A stretch of 30,468 nucleotides of DNA from CAZHUM01 sp046484045 (GCA_046484045.1 JAWOBZ010000081.1:1-30468); one strand, 5' to 3'. Shown: positions 6,519-14,475, counted from the first letter of the stretch. Numbers and translations are program-made. Notes: generated by a model not told the origin, from the sequence alone.

Positions 6519-9434
6519 ATGGAGGAAGAAGCTCCAGGTCCAACGTTCCATCCGGAACTCGTAGGTAGAGACGGAGAGATGAACGAACTCAGAGCGATCT
6601 GGAGCGGTGTAAAAAACGGCAGCGGGTCAACGGTCTTCGTCTCCGGAGAGGCGGGTGTGGGTAAGACCAGATTGATCCAAGAGTTCATGGACTCCACGGA
6701 TGCTAAGTTCATCAAAGGGTGGTGTCTGGCGGATAATCTCGAACCGCTGATGCCTTTCAGGGAGGCTCTAAGGGACTCGGACCTCTATCACCTGGCATCC
6801 GAGGAGCCACCGCCGAGAGTCATATCGGCTTACCTCATAGACCAGAACGGGGTATTGATAGCGAAAGCGGAGAGGCGGGAAACTGAACTCGACCCCGACA
6901 TATTCGCTTCCATGTTCACCGCTGTGGAGAACTTCGTGGGCGACTCCCTGGCCATGATGGGAGAGAAGGCACAGAGCAAACTGCAGGCCATAGGCTACGG
7001 CGAGTACGACCTGCTCATACAGACCATGGGTAAGCTCTCACTAGTCGCCGTCATCGAAGGGACCAAGAACGAGTTCCTGATCAAGGACATGAGGAAGACC
7101 CTTATGGATATAGGTGGACAGATGGATTTCTGGGAGGGGGACGCCAAAACCGCGAAGCAGGTGGAACCCAAGGTCCGATGGTTCATCGAATCCAGGAAGT
7201 ACGACGGGACCCATCTCGTCGAGGATCCAAAGATCAAGCAGGAGAACCTGTTCGACAACGTGCTCCTGGGTCTGAGAAGGCTGTCATCAAGGACACCGGT
7301 CATAGTCTTCTTGGACGACCTCCAGTGGGCGGATCCCACGTCCTTAAAATTACTACACTACCTATCGAGGAACATGAGAGAGAACAGAGTGATGCTCTTG
7401 GGAACGTATCGCCCCGAAGACGTCATCTCGGACAAGTACGACAAAGGAGGGCATCCACTGAAGACCACCATGCAGTACATGAGCAGGGAGGACCTTTACA
7501 GAGAGATAAACCTGGATAGGTTGGACCCTCGTGCCGTGAGTGATTTCATCCAAAATACTCTAGGGGAGGTAGAACTCGAGCAGGGATTCATGAAGAAAGT
7601 CTATGACGAGAGTGAAGGGAATCCATTCTTCCTCTTGGAGATCTTGAGGCTCTTCGTGGACGATGGGCATCTGAAAAAGGAGGATGGTACATGGGTGACC
7701 CATACGTCCATTGAGGATGTTCATATCCCGTCCAAGGTTTACGATGTGATAACCCGGAGGCTCAACCGCTTGAACAGCGAGCAGAGGGATATCCTGGAAT
7801 GTGCCAGCGTCGTAGGAGAGGAATTCGAGAGCACCGTTGTGGGCAGGGTGACCGGCATGAACCGCATGAAACTGCTCAAGGACTTCAACAAGATAGAGAA
7901 CGAGCACAACTTGATCCACTACAATAAGAAGAAGTACATGTTCGATCACTCAAAGATCAGAGAGGTGCTCTACGAGGGCATAAACAAGGAACTGAGGGAA
8001 GAGTACCACCGGATGATAGCGGAGAGCTACGAAGAGCTGTACGAGGTCGAAGAGGTGGTGGAGAACATAGCGGATCATTTCCTGAAAGCCCGGGACGAGA
8101 GGGCGTTCGATTACCTTCTGGATGCCGCCGATAAAGCCAAGAACAGCTACGCGAACGAGGAGGCGGTGGAATTCTACACCAAAGCTCTATCCATAACGGA
8201 CGAAGATGAGAAGCTGAAGCGGATCCATAAGGGTCTGGGCTACGTTTACCTTATCATAGGGAGGTACGAAGAGTCTTTGGAAAACTACCGCAGTGCCCTG
8301 GAGATAACTGAAGATCCCAGGGAAAGGGGAGAACTACACGAATGGACCGCCAAGGTGTTGGAAGAACAGGGTAAATACGGAGAATCTTTACGCATAGCCG
8401 AGGAGGGGCTCTCCATCGTCCAGGAAGACTGCATCGAGCGCTGCAGACTGCTGAAAAGCAAGGGGTGGGCGCTTCTCAGGCAGAGTCAATACGACGACAG
8501 CATCGAGGTCTTCAAAGAGGAGAAGCAACTAGCCGAGAAACTCGGAGACCCTGAATTGAAAGCCCAGGCACTCCACGACGTCGGTTCGGTTTACCTCCGA
8601 AAGGGTGAATACGATCTTGCGGAAATGAATCTGAGAGAGGCCATAGGGTCCAGAGAGAAGCTAGGAGACTTGATAGGCCTGGGCGTTTCGTTGAACAACA
8701 TCGGCGTGGTTTACCACGAGAAGGGTGAGTTCGACAGGTCGCTGGAGTTCTACGAGAAGAGCCTCAGTATAAGGGAGCAGATCGGCTACAAGCAGGGCAT
8801 CGCCATGACCCTCAACAACATAGGGAATTACTACAGGTACAAGGGCATGTTGGAAGAGGGTCTGGATTACTATCAACGCAGTCTCGATATGAAGGAAGTT
8901 ATCGGAGATAAGCGGGGTATCGCCATGACCCTGAACAACATGGGTAAGATATACGAGGAGAAGGGCGATTTCGAGAAGGCACTGGACAACTACCGGAGGA
9001 GCCTGGAGATAAGGAAGGAGATAAACGACAAGGGAGGGGTGGCTGAGTGTCTGTGCAAGATCAGCGAGATGATGATCGAAAAGGGGGAGTTGAAAGCTGC
9101 CGAGGAATACACCGATAACGCCGCAGAGATAGCCGTAGAGATAGGCTCTAAGAAACACAGGGGCATGTGCCACCGTGTTCTCGGGATGGTCTACAGAGAA
9201 CAGGGCTCGTACGAAGAGAGCCGAGTGGAGTTGGAGGGTGCCGTTAAAGCGTTCAGCGATCTAGGAGAAAAGGCCAAGCTGGCCAGGGTGTATTACGAGT
9301 TCGGGCTGCTTTGGAAGAAGAGAGGGGACGAAGAGAAGGCCAAGAAGCAACTGGACCTAGCTCTCAACCTGTTCGATGAGATGGAGATGAACATCTGGTC
9401 GGAGAGGACGAGAGAGGTCATCGAGTCTTTATGA
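6519..9434 (+). CDS. STAND/AAA ATPase with an embedded sensory-like insert and C-terminal TPRs
   Basis: A 971-residue protein. It has an AAA_16/ORC-like NTPase with Walker A GEAGVGKT (43-50) and Walker B VIVFLDD (261-267) followed by LQWAD. Residues about 100-220, between the two, form an inserted module with a strand IDQNGVLIAKA, a helix DPDIFASMFTAVENFV, strands YGEYDLLIQ and LVAVIEG, and a WEGD motif; it resembles roadblock/LC7 or longin-like sensor domains. A winged-helix/STAND arm follows (about 380-520), then about ten TPRs (530-960). Adjacent repeats near residues 760 and 800 share GIAMTLNN, a sign of recent duplication. STAND proteins are signal-responsive switches that oligomerise upon NTP binding. 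The ATG lies about 24 bases behind TTTATACTT (6492-6500). A paralogue is encoded at 26926-29976. Confidence 0.85.
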   Translation: MEEEAPGPTFHPELVGRDGEMNELRAIWSGVKNGSGSTVFVSGEAGVGKTRLIQEFMDSTDAKFIKGWCLADNLEPLMPFREALRDSDLYHLASEEPPPRVISAYLIDQNGVLIAKAERRETELDPDIFASMFTAVENFVGDSLAMMGEKAQSKLQAIGYGEYDLLIQTMGKLSLVAVIEGTKNEFLIKDMRKTLMDIGGQMDFWEGDAKTAKQVEPKVRWFIESRKYDGTHLVEDPKIKQENLFDNVLLGLRRLSSRTPVIVFLDDLQWADPTSLKLLHYLSRNMRENRVMLLGTYRPEDVISDKYDKGGHPLKTTMQYMSREDLYREINLDRLDPRAVSDFIQNTLGEVELEQGFMKKVYDESEGNPFFLLEILRLFVDDGHLKKEDGTWVTHTSIEDVHIPSKVYDVITRRLNRLNSEQRDILECASVVGEEFESTVVGRVTGMNRMKLLKDFNKIENEHNLIHYNKKKYMFDHSKIREVLYEGINKELREEYHRMIAESYEELYEVEEVVENIADHFLKARDERAFDYLLDAADKAKNSYANEEAVEFYTKALSITDEDEKLKRIHKGLGYVYLIIGRYEESLENYRSALEITEDPRERGELHEWTAKVLEEQGKYGESLRIAEEGLSIVQEDCIERCRLLKSKGWALLRQSQYDDSIEVFKEEKQLAEKLGDPELKAQALHDVGSVYLRKGEYDLAEMNLREAIGSREKLGDLIGLGVSLNNIGVVYHEKGEFDRSLEFYEKSLSIREQIGYKQGIAMTLNNIGNYYRYKGMLEEGLDYYQRSLDMKEVIGDKRGIAMTLNNMGKIYEEKGDFEKALDNYRRSLEIRKEINDKGGVAECLCKISEMMIEKGELKAAEEYTDNAAEIAVEIGSKKHRGMCHRVLGMVYREQGSYEESRVELEGAVKAFSDLGEKAKLARVYYEFGLLWKKRGDEEKAKKQLDLALNLFDEMEMNIWSERTREVIESL

Positions 9435-9468
9435 TCTCGTTTCATTTTGAATATCCATCTGATCAATT

Positions 9469-10212
9469 TTACATCATCCCCGACACCGCGATCAGATACA
9501 CGGTGATGGTCAGACCCAATAGGTTGATGGTGTGTGGTATAACTAGGTTGATTATCTTCTTCTGAAAGATCACTTCCCCCTTGTTTACCGGACCCTCGAC
9601 CTTCTTGAACATGTTCGCCGAGAGGAGGGTTGCAGAGGCGGACAGGCCCAACACGATGCATCCCAAGATGTATCTATCAGCGGCGTACATGTCTATCATT
9701 ACTTCATTTCCTCCCAACATACCTGAGAAAAGCAGACCTAAAACTGCGACTAAAAGACCGTAGATTGATGTGGGATCCATTATAGACAGGAACACTACGT
9801 GTTTTCCGAAATTAGCCGTCGAACCCCCGTTCCATTCGTTCATCCCTAGGATCGTCTCTTCGTACAATTGATAACGACCCAGGTTTGAAAATAAAGCACT
9901 CAATCCCATAGCCAGCAGAGCTCCTACGGCCACTCTCGATGCTGTCGGATCTTCGATATGATAGACATATATTAGAACAACCAGCAATATTGTATGAAGA
10001 AAGGGAGTAAATGACATCATGGACATGATGAGAGCTTTAGCGGATAAACTGCTCCTTGCGTTCACCTCCTCATCCATTATCTCGATGGTGGCGTCCTCAG
10101 GAACCTTCTCCACCAGTTCCTTTCTCCGCCTCATGCCCTCCATGAAAGCTGCATAGAAACCGGCACCCGATAAAAGGAGGGCTACCATCATCCAGCTGTA
10201 GAGTTCTTCCAT
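9469..10212 (-). CDS. Three-hairpin membrane protein resembling the A/V-type ATPase c (K) subunit
   Basis: A 247-residue protein with six predicted membrane helices arranged as three similar hairpins. Each first helix is small-residue-rich (LLLSGAGFYAAFMEGM; GLSALFSNLGRY; VLGLSASATLLSANMF). Each second helix aligns with the c-subunit pattern xxxPETxxIYGLxxA: SMMSFTPFLHTILL, FLSIMDPTSIYGLLVA and NLVIPHTINLLGL. The ion-binding Glu position is Phe68, Asp146 and His227, so only the middle hairpin keeps an acid. Tandemly multiplied c subunits are known in archaea, but they keep the carboxylates. No other ATP synthase gene is present here. It is divergent from the heliorhodopsin gene; TTTAATAAATT near 10226-10238 would be its TATA box. 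The family link is my reading of the pattern and needs a structural check. Confidence 0.55.
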   Translation of the reverse strand: MEELYSWMMVALLLSGAGFYAAFMEGMRRRKELVEKVPEDATIEIMDEEVNARSSLSAKALIMSMMSFTPFLHTILLVVLIYVYHIEDPTASRVAVGALLAMGLSALFSNLGRYQLYEETILGMNEWNGGSTANFGKHVVFLSIMDPTSIYGLLVAVLGLLFSGMLGGNEVMIDMYAADRYILGCIVLGLSASATLLSANMFKKVEGPVNKGEVIFQKKIINLVIPHTINLLGLTITVYLIAVSGMM

Positions 10213-10390
10213 GGATGGTGATTATGAGTAATTTATTAAAATCTTATCATGCCCGCTGCCATTGATTTGATCTCAGAAATATTTAGGGATGAAATAAACC
10301 ATCACATTTGGATGATCGAGAACGAATTTCGTGTTGGGCATCATCAGATCACTCACGAAGAGTAAGGATCGATAGTTCACGATTGATAAG

Positions 10391-10436
10391 TAATTATATA
10401 TATGTGTAATTTTATATATTCGACGGTGTGACTATC
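10391..10436 (+). promoter_or_regulatory. Heliorhodopsin promoter and ribosome-binding site
   Basis: Two AT-rich boxes, TAATTATATATATG (10391-10404) and TTTATATATT (10411-10420), precede the gene. Transcription from the first would start near 10424 and give a short leader containing GGTG (10425-10428), complementary to the 16S 3' end, eight bases before the ATG at 10437. This supports that ATG over the in-frame GTG at 10428. Confidence 0.5.
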
Positions 10437-11204
10437 ATGGAAGATGAAGATAAATTCACGAAATTGAGGAAGTTCAACGGTGTTATGGGCGTACTTCACT
10501 TTATCCAGGCGATTTTGATGTTGTATCTCAGTACCGATAAAACTGAATCTATAACGGTGACTTATCTAGAGTTCGACGAAGTGTCTCGAACACTCGTATC
10601 CGCGAGTGACACGATATTCGATGTAAGGTTAGCTCCCTTGGTGGCTCTCTTCCTGTTCATCTCTTCGGGAGCGCACTTTTTGATATCAACGGTTCTGTAC
10701 GATAAATACAAGATGTACCTGAAGAAGCACATGAATCCTTACAGGTGGTACGAGTACTCCATCAGTGCATCTATCATGATAGTCGTGATAGCAATGCTCA
10801 CGGGTATCTACGATCTTGGAACCTTAGTCACATTATTCGGACTCTGTGCTTTCATGAACCTCATGGGGTTGATGATGGAGAAGCACAATCAGACCACCAA
10901 GAAAACGGACTGGACTTCGTATATAATCGGATGTTTCGCCGGCGCACTGCCTTGGGTGGTCATAGCCATCTCACTGTTAGCAGCATCCACCGCATCGGGC
11001 GGTCAGGTACCGGACTTCGTGATAGCCATATTCATATCCATCGGTGTGTTCTTCAATCTGTTCGCCATCAACATGGTTCTTCAGTACAAGAAAGTGGGGA
11101 AATGGAAGGACTATCTCTACGGAGAGCGCATGTACGTTATACTCAGCCTGGTGGCTAAATCAGCACTGGCATGGCAGGTCTTCGCGGGTACGCTTCAACC
11201 CTAG
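10437..11204 (+). CDS. Heliorhodopsin
   Basis: A 255-residue seven-helix protein. The family hallmark is present in helix 3, RWYEYSISASIMIVV, with Glu106 as the expected Schiff-base counterion (numbering from the ATG at 10437). Helix 7 reads SLVAKSALAWQVFAGTL, with Lys241 as the retinal-binding lysine. Helix 1 starts LRKFNGVMGVLHFIQAILML, typical of the family. Length is normal. Heliorhodopsins are retinal-binding proteins inserted with the N-terminus inside, opposite to type 1 rhodopsins; they do not pump measurably and are thought to sense light or regulate a partner. A structurally studied member comes from a Thermoplasmatales archaeon. The next gene follows 15 bases later and is probably co-transcribed. 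No carotenoid or retinal synthesis gene is visible in the window. Confidence 0.95.
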   Translation: MEDEDKFTKLRKFNGVMGVLHFIQAILMLYLSTDKTESITVTYLEFDEVSRTLVSASDTIFDVRLAPLVALFLFISSGAHFLISTVLYDKYKMYLKKHMNPYRWYEYSISASIMIVVIAMLTGIYDLGTLVTLFGLCAFMNLMGLMMEKHNQTTKKTDWTSYIIGCFAGALPWVVIAISLLAASTASGGQVPDFVIAIFISIGVFFNLFAINMVLQYKKVGKWKDYLYGERMYVILSLVAKSALAWQVFAGTLQP

Positions 11205-11219
11205 AGAGTCGGGATCGAC

Positions 11220-11687
11220 ATGAAGAAAGCAAAAAAGTTCCCGAGGATCACTGCAGATGCTCTCTCAGGAAAGAAAGTGACCATACCCGACGACGTCAGT
11301 GGTGAGATGACTCTGATCGGGGTGGCTTTCGTCAGGGAAGCCCAGGGTATGCTTGATTCCTGGATGGAGTACTTTCAAGATCTCTGCAAAGGTAAAGATA
11401 TCTACGAACTGCCTATGATAGACGGTGTCTTTTGGAAGATCTTATCCGGATTCATAGACGGCGGTATGAGAGCCGGCATACCGGAAGAAAAACACGACTA
11501 CGTGGTCACCTATTACGGAGATACTTCCGAGTTCAGGAAGGAGCTCGGTATGGATGATAAAAATCTCGCGTATATATTCTTGATAGACGGGGATGGATAT
11601 ATCCTGTTCCAAGGCTCTGGTTATCCAAACGAAGAGGAGAAAAAGGAGCTGCTTAAGGTAGTTAAAAAGAGCTGTGAAGTGGATTGA
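11220..11687 (+). CDS. ATP10-like thioredoxin-fold protein
   Basis: A 155-residue soluble protein. The pattern matches the ATP10 family, first known as the mitochondrial F1Fo-ATP synthase assembly factor and distantly thioredoxin-like: FPRITADALSGKKVTIPDD, TLIGVAFVREAQGMLDSWME, then GGMRAGIPEEKHDYVVTYYG, AYIFLIDGDGYILFQGSG and a C-terminal helix. There is no CxxC motif, so it is not a redox enzyme of the usual kind. It starts 15 bases after the heliorhodopsin stop, on the same strand, with no promoter between, so the two are very likely one operon. ATP10 in mitochondria helps assemble the Fo membrane sector; a c-subunit-like gene next door makes an assembly or chaperone role attractive here, but that is inference. 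Confidence 0.7.
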   Translation: MKKAKKFPRITADALSGKKVTIPDDVSGEMTLIGVAFVREAQGMLDSWMEYFQDLCKGKDIYELPMIDGVFWKILSGFIDGGMRAGIPEEKHDYVVTYYGDTSEFRKELGMDDKNLAYIFLIDGDGYILFQGSGYPNEEEKKELLKVVKKSCEVD

Positions 11688-11711
11688 TTAAACATAGAAT
11701 CGACCGAGATC

Positions 11712-12239
11712 TCACATCCTGCAGTTGATACCATAATCAACGCAGTAATTCCGGATGCGCTTGTGAAGTTGTACAAGCTCTTTCGAATCGAACTCTTCCA
11801 AGGAATAAAGGTAGAATTCACCGCCGTGGCTGCGAAGAGCGTAAACGGCGTTCGTCATCCAACGTGCTCTTTCTCTACCTATCCTGGGTACCCCTCTCAA
11901 CATCAGGTTCTGGGATTCGTATCTGCGGAAGATCTCTTCTACGTCATGCCAATGGACTTTACGTTTTATTCCGATCAGACGTCTCCTCGTCTCTATGTAT
12001 CGAGGGGTTATCTTTACTTCCCTAACGAAGAAGTAGCTGTGTCCAGCGATGATGAGGATCACCCCTACTCCTATCATGGCGAAGCGGAACACGTCTTCGA
12101 ACATGAGTAGATCTAAAAACAATGGGACTAGAGCGGATAGTATAATCAGGGTGAATCCAGATACGATGTAAAGCTTTCCTACCATTGGGAATTTACCAAC
12201 ATATGTTTTCGGATCATATATTCTGCTTGCAGAGGACAT
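11712..12239 (-). CDS. Two-helix membrane protein with a bacterial PH-like domain
   Basis: About 175 residues from the ATG at 12239. Two membrane helices (about residues 22-43 and 48-70: LYIVSGFTLIILSALVPLFL and RFAMIGVGVILIIAG) are followed by a beta-rich domain with the pattern VKITPRYIETRRRLIGIKRK and VHWHDVEEIFRRYES, as in bPH-type proteins, and a C-terminal helix. An upstream in-frame ATG at 12284 exists, but TTTTTTATAT at about 12268-12277 looks like the TATA box and would lie inside that longer version. The likely site is the cytoplasmic membrane with the PH-like part inside. Function is unknown. It is convergent with the ATP10-like gene. Confidence 0.65.
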   Translation of the reverse strand: MSSASRIYDPKTYVGKFPMVGKLYIVSGFTLIILSALVPLFLDLLMFEDVFRFAMIGVGVILIIAGHSYFFVREVKITPRYIETRRRLIGIKRKVHWHDVEEIFRRYESQNLMLRGVPRIGRERARWMTNAVYALRSHGGEFYLYSLEEFDSKELVQLHKRIRNYCVDYGINCRM

Positions 12240-12317
12240 ATTCTCTGAAAGTCTAACACATAAGGGATATAAAAAATTCATCAAGGAAAAATAAAAAAGA
12301 AAGGTGTTGGAACTGTT

Positions 12318-12884
12318 TTAGTCCACTCTCTCGAACTCTATCTCGTCTCCCATGTATTCAGCGGCTTCGTCCGGCATCTCAAATACCAGTGTATTTCCAC
12401 GGTCCTTTATCTCGAATTCCGATCTAGTCGTTGTTCCATCTTCGTTTTCTATGACCAATTCGTCGCCGTCGATCTCCCATTCGAAATCCTCTGTCATGGT
12501 CTGACCCATGGATTCCATCTCCATGGAACCGGTTCCGTCCTTTTCGAATTCAAGCGTCATGGTGATATCGTATGTTTGACCCATGACCGTTTGACTTTCG
12601 GAGTACTCCCATGTACCAACGACCCCTGGATTGGCGAACACCAGGAAATAAAGCGCTATTATTGCGATGACTGCGATGATAGCGACGACGGCCATCATCA
12701 AGTTCTTATTGGACTTCGGCTGCCTCGGTGGTATACCACCCTGTTGTTGGGGTGGTGGACCCTGCGGGGGCTGCCTATTCGTGCCCTGTGGTTGAGGAGG
12801 GTGTCCCTGCTGTTGTTCATTCAGGTCCCGTGGCGGAGGTGGGTCATTCTCTTGATTTCCTCCATATCCTTCTTCTTCAATCAT
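12318..12884 (-). CDS. Membrane-anchored protein with a Pro/Gln-rich head and a lipocalin-like outer domain
   Basis: A 188-residue protein. Residues 1-60 are low-complexity, rich in Pro, Gln and Gly (PPPPRD, PPQGPPPQQQGG). One membrane helix spans about 62-84 (MMAVVAIIAVIAIIALYFLV). Residues 88-188 are an all-beta domain beginning VVGTWEYSES and containing LEFEKDGTGSMEME and FEWEIDGDELVIENEDGT, the repeated strand pattern of small DUF5640/lipocalin-like domains that occur on archaeal and bacterial surface proteins. Topology is N-terminus in, beta domain out. Ligand and role are unknown. The ATG follows a purine-rich AAGAAGTGATAAA leader; a TATA-like TTTTTATAC lies near 12930-12940. Genes to either side run the same way but are separate. 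Confidence 0.7.
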   Translation of the reverse strand: MIEEEGYGGNQENDPPPPRDLNEQQQGHPPQPQGTNRQPPQGPPPQQQGGIPPRQPKSNKNLMMAVVAIIAVIAIIALYFLVFANPGVVGTWEYSESQTVMGQTYDITMTLEFEKDGTGSMEMESMGQTMTEDFEWEIDGDELVIENEDGTTTRSEFEIKDRGNTLVFEMPDEAAEYMGDEIEFERVD

Positions 12885-12959
12885 TTTATCACTTCTTTTA
12901 CTTTAAATTCAAAAAGAAGATGGTTTGGACGTATAAAAAGCTTCTCAAGGTTATGGAAA

Positions 12960-13112
12960 ACCCAATTACGGCTCCATGCGTTCGAGAACAATGACAGGTC
13001 CAGACTCGAAGGTCAGATAATAGAACCTTGCGGTACAAGGGAGGACGGGTACTACAACTGGCCCTCGGACGAGAACATCGGCGACTGCGAGGTGATGCTG
13101 GTGGACAGTTTT
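12960..13112 (+). pseudogene. Coding relic of a secreted-type protein
   Basis: In the 12885-13145 gap, about 150 bases are clearly richer in GC than both flanks (a sampled line at 13021 is 57%). In one plus-strand frame they read like protein: LRLHAFENNDRSRLEGQIIE, PCGTREDGYYNWPSDENIGD and CEVMLVDSF. The two cysteines, many Asp and Asn and the aromatic turns suggest a beta-sandwich or cell-surface domain. There is no start codon in place, and both ends fall into AT-rich non-coding sequence, so this is most likely a gene fragment left after deletion. No intact relative is visible in the window. Confidence 0.4.
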
Positions 13113-13145
13113 GTATTAAGTAAAGTTAACCGTCATCTATATATC

Positions 13146-13823
13146 TTATTCATTTTTTCTAAAAGCATAGATCGCCATAGCGGAAGACAATCCCGTGATC
13201 AACACCATCGTCTCAAAGCCTGGAATCCCTTCATCATCTTTATCTTCATCGCTTTCGGTTTGCTCCCACGAGCGTAGTATATCGACTCCACCGCCCGTAT
13301 CGGTACCCATGATATCTTTACTAGCCACAGCTATGAAGTGGAACTCATTCAAATCCGAAAACTCCTCTACCGGAACCTTCAGGGTGAGTTTACCTCCTTC
13401 AATAACGGGTTGTGCATCCGATATATTCGAATCGCCCCACACGGAATAAGAACCGTTACCGTCTCCATATGCTACAGTTAGGCCTGGTTCTTCATATATA
13501 GCAGAGAGATTTCCTCTTTCCATTACATGGAAGGTATAACCTATACTTACGTTCTCATCTCCAGTATCTTCAACGATGTTCCCATCGACTTTCATGGTGA
13601 AAACAACCATGTCGTTTTCCTTTTTCGTCTCTACTTTCAATATATCTATATCCGGTTCGTCTACTGTCTCAACATCGGCGAGTGGCTCTTCTTTTACATC
13701 TCCTTTTTCATCTTCGTAGGAATGGTCGTATTCAAGTGCGACCGCTGAACCCGAAGAGCTCAATATTACCGCAGCGACGACTAACGTTAGTACCACAGTC
13801 AAAATATTTTTACATCTCATCAT
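13146..13823 (-). CDS. Secreted protein with signal peptide and PGF-type C-terminal anchor
   Basis: A 225-residue protein. Residues 1-29 are a signal peptide (NILTVVLTLVVAAVILSSS, cleavage near VAL-EYD). The mature part is acidic and beta-rich with repeated DVETVDEPDIDIL and KVETKKENDMVVFTMKV elements and a GDGNGSYSVWGDSN turn. An acidic linker (ESDEDKDDEG) leads to IPGFETMVLITGLSSAMAIY and a basic end AFRKNE, the layout of archaeal PGF-CTERM-like sorting tails or of a simple anchor. It is probably a surface protein. Two ATGs lie side by side (13823, 13820). A 15-base palindrome lies in the promoter. It may belong with the SPFH and VapBC genes upstream only by position. Confidence 0.75.
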   Translation of the reverse strand: MMRCKNILTVVLTLVVAAVILSSSGSAVALEYDHSYEDEKGDVKEEPLADVETVDEPDIDILKVETKKENDMVVFTMKVDGNIVEDTGDENVSIGYTFHVMERGNLSAIYEEPGLTVAYGDGNGSYSVWGDSNISDAQPVIEGGKLTLKVPVEEFSDLNEFHFIAVASKDIMGTDTGGGVDILRSWEQTESDEDKDDEGIPGFETMVLITGLSSAMAIYAFRKNE

Positions 13824-13840
13824 TTCACATCTGCGTTTAT

Positions 13841-13855
13841 TATATAGACTATATA
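13841..13855 (-). promoter_or_regulatory. Palindrome overlapping the promoter of the surface-protein gene
   Basis: TATATAG-A-CTATATA is a perfect 7-1-7 inverted repeat 18-32 bases before the minus-strand ATG at 13823. It overlaps the place expected for the TATA box, so it could be the box itself or an operator. AT-rich palindromes arise easily by chance, so confidence is modest. Confidence 0.35.
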
Positions 13856-13908
13856 CATAATACTTTCTATTGTATAGGGTATATAGAGGTATATTCCTCT
13901 TTTCATCA

Positions 13909-14475
13909 TCAAACGTGGCCAGTTTTATTTATATCGGTGAACTCGAATCGGTTCAGACGAGTACCCCAGGTTTCCAGTGCTTCGTTCATAACGTGCATCA
14001 GATGGTCGTATAATTTCGTTCGTTCCCACAATATCTTCTCGAATTCCATATCCTGGAGCACCGCTTTCAAAACAGTTTCCATCAAAGAAACCGCAGCACG
14101 TTTATGGTCTGTCACTTCGAGATAAGCCTTCTTGGGATCCCTCACCTGGATGACCATGGTTCCGTCGAACCTGGCTTTTTGTCCGTCCTTGGTTATCACG
14201 TTGACGGGGCCAACTGACAGTTCCTTCTCCCTCAGATCTATCTTGGCGGCTTGAGAGATGAAGGGGGGTACGATATTGATACCTGGATTAAGTATTCTTT
14301 TAAACCTCCCGTTCACTATCAAGACCCCTTGTTCGTATGGTTGAACGACGACGAAAGACGTTCGCCACACCATATAGAATAACATAAAGAATACGAGCAG
14401 GATCAACAGGAACATTCCCAGCGTTATCTTAACACCTCGATATCGTTGATCAATACCCCTCCACTTCGATCTCAT
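13909..14475 (-). CDS. Short SPFH/band 7 (stomatin-prohibitin) membrane protein
   Basis: A 188-residue protein. A basic head is followed by a membrane helix at about 20-42 (GMFLLILLVFFMLFYMVW) and an SPFH domain at 43-180: VVVQPYEQGVLIVNGRFKRI, LNPGINIVPPF and IDLREKELSVGPVNVITKDG. Most stomatins have a further coiled-coil oligomerisation tail; here the protein stops right after the SPFH fold, so it is at the short end of the family. SPFH proteins build membrane microdomain cages or scaffold proteases. The start at 14475 lies inside the upstream PIN gene (26-base overlap), implying translational coupling; an ATG at 14415 would remove the overlap but also trims the basic head. No NfeD or protease partner is visible. 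Confidence 0.75.
   Translation of the reverse strand: MRSKWRGIDQRYRGVKITLGMFLLILLVFFMLFYMVWRTSFVVVQPYEQGVLIVNGRFKRILNPGINIVPPFISQAAKIDLREKELSVGPVNVITKDGQKARFDGTMVIQVRDPKKAYLEVTDHKRAAVSLMETVLKAVLQDMEFEKILWERTKLYDHLMHVMNEALETWGTRLNRFEFTDINKTGHV

Noticed and set aside
9469..10212. Call as a genuine ATP synthase K subunit
   Set aside because: The ion-binding acid is absent in two of three hairpins and no other ATP synthase gene is nearby.
10428..10436. GTG start for heliorhodopsin
   Set aside because: The GTG is part of the GGTG ribosome-binding site eight bases before the ATG at 10437, which also gives the usual length.
12576..13277. Plus-strand open frame of 233 codons
   Set aside because: Mostly the antisense of the Pro/Gln-rich membrane protein gene; only the short stretch 12960-13112 reads like protein and is listed as a relic.
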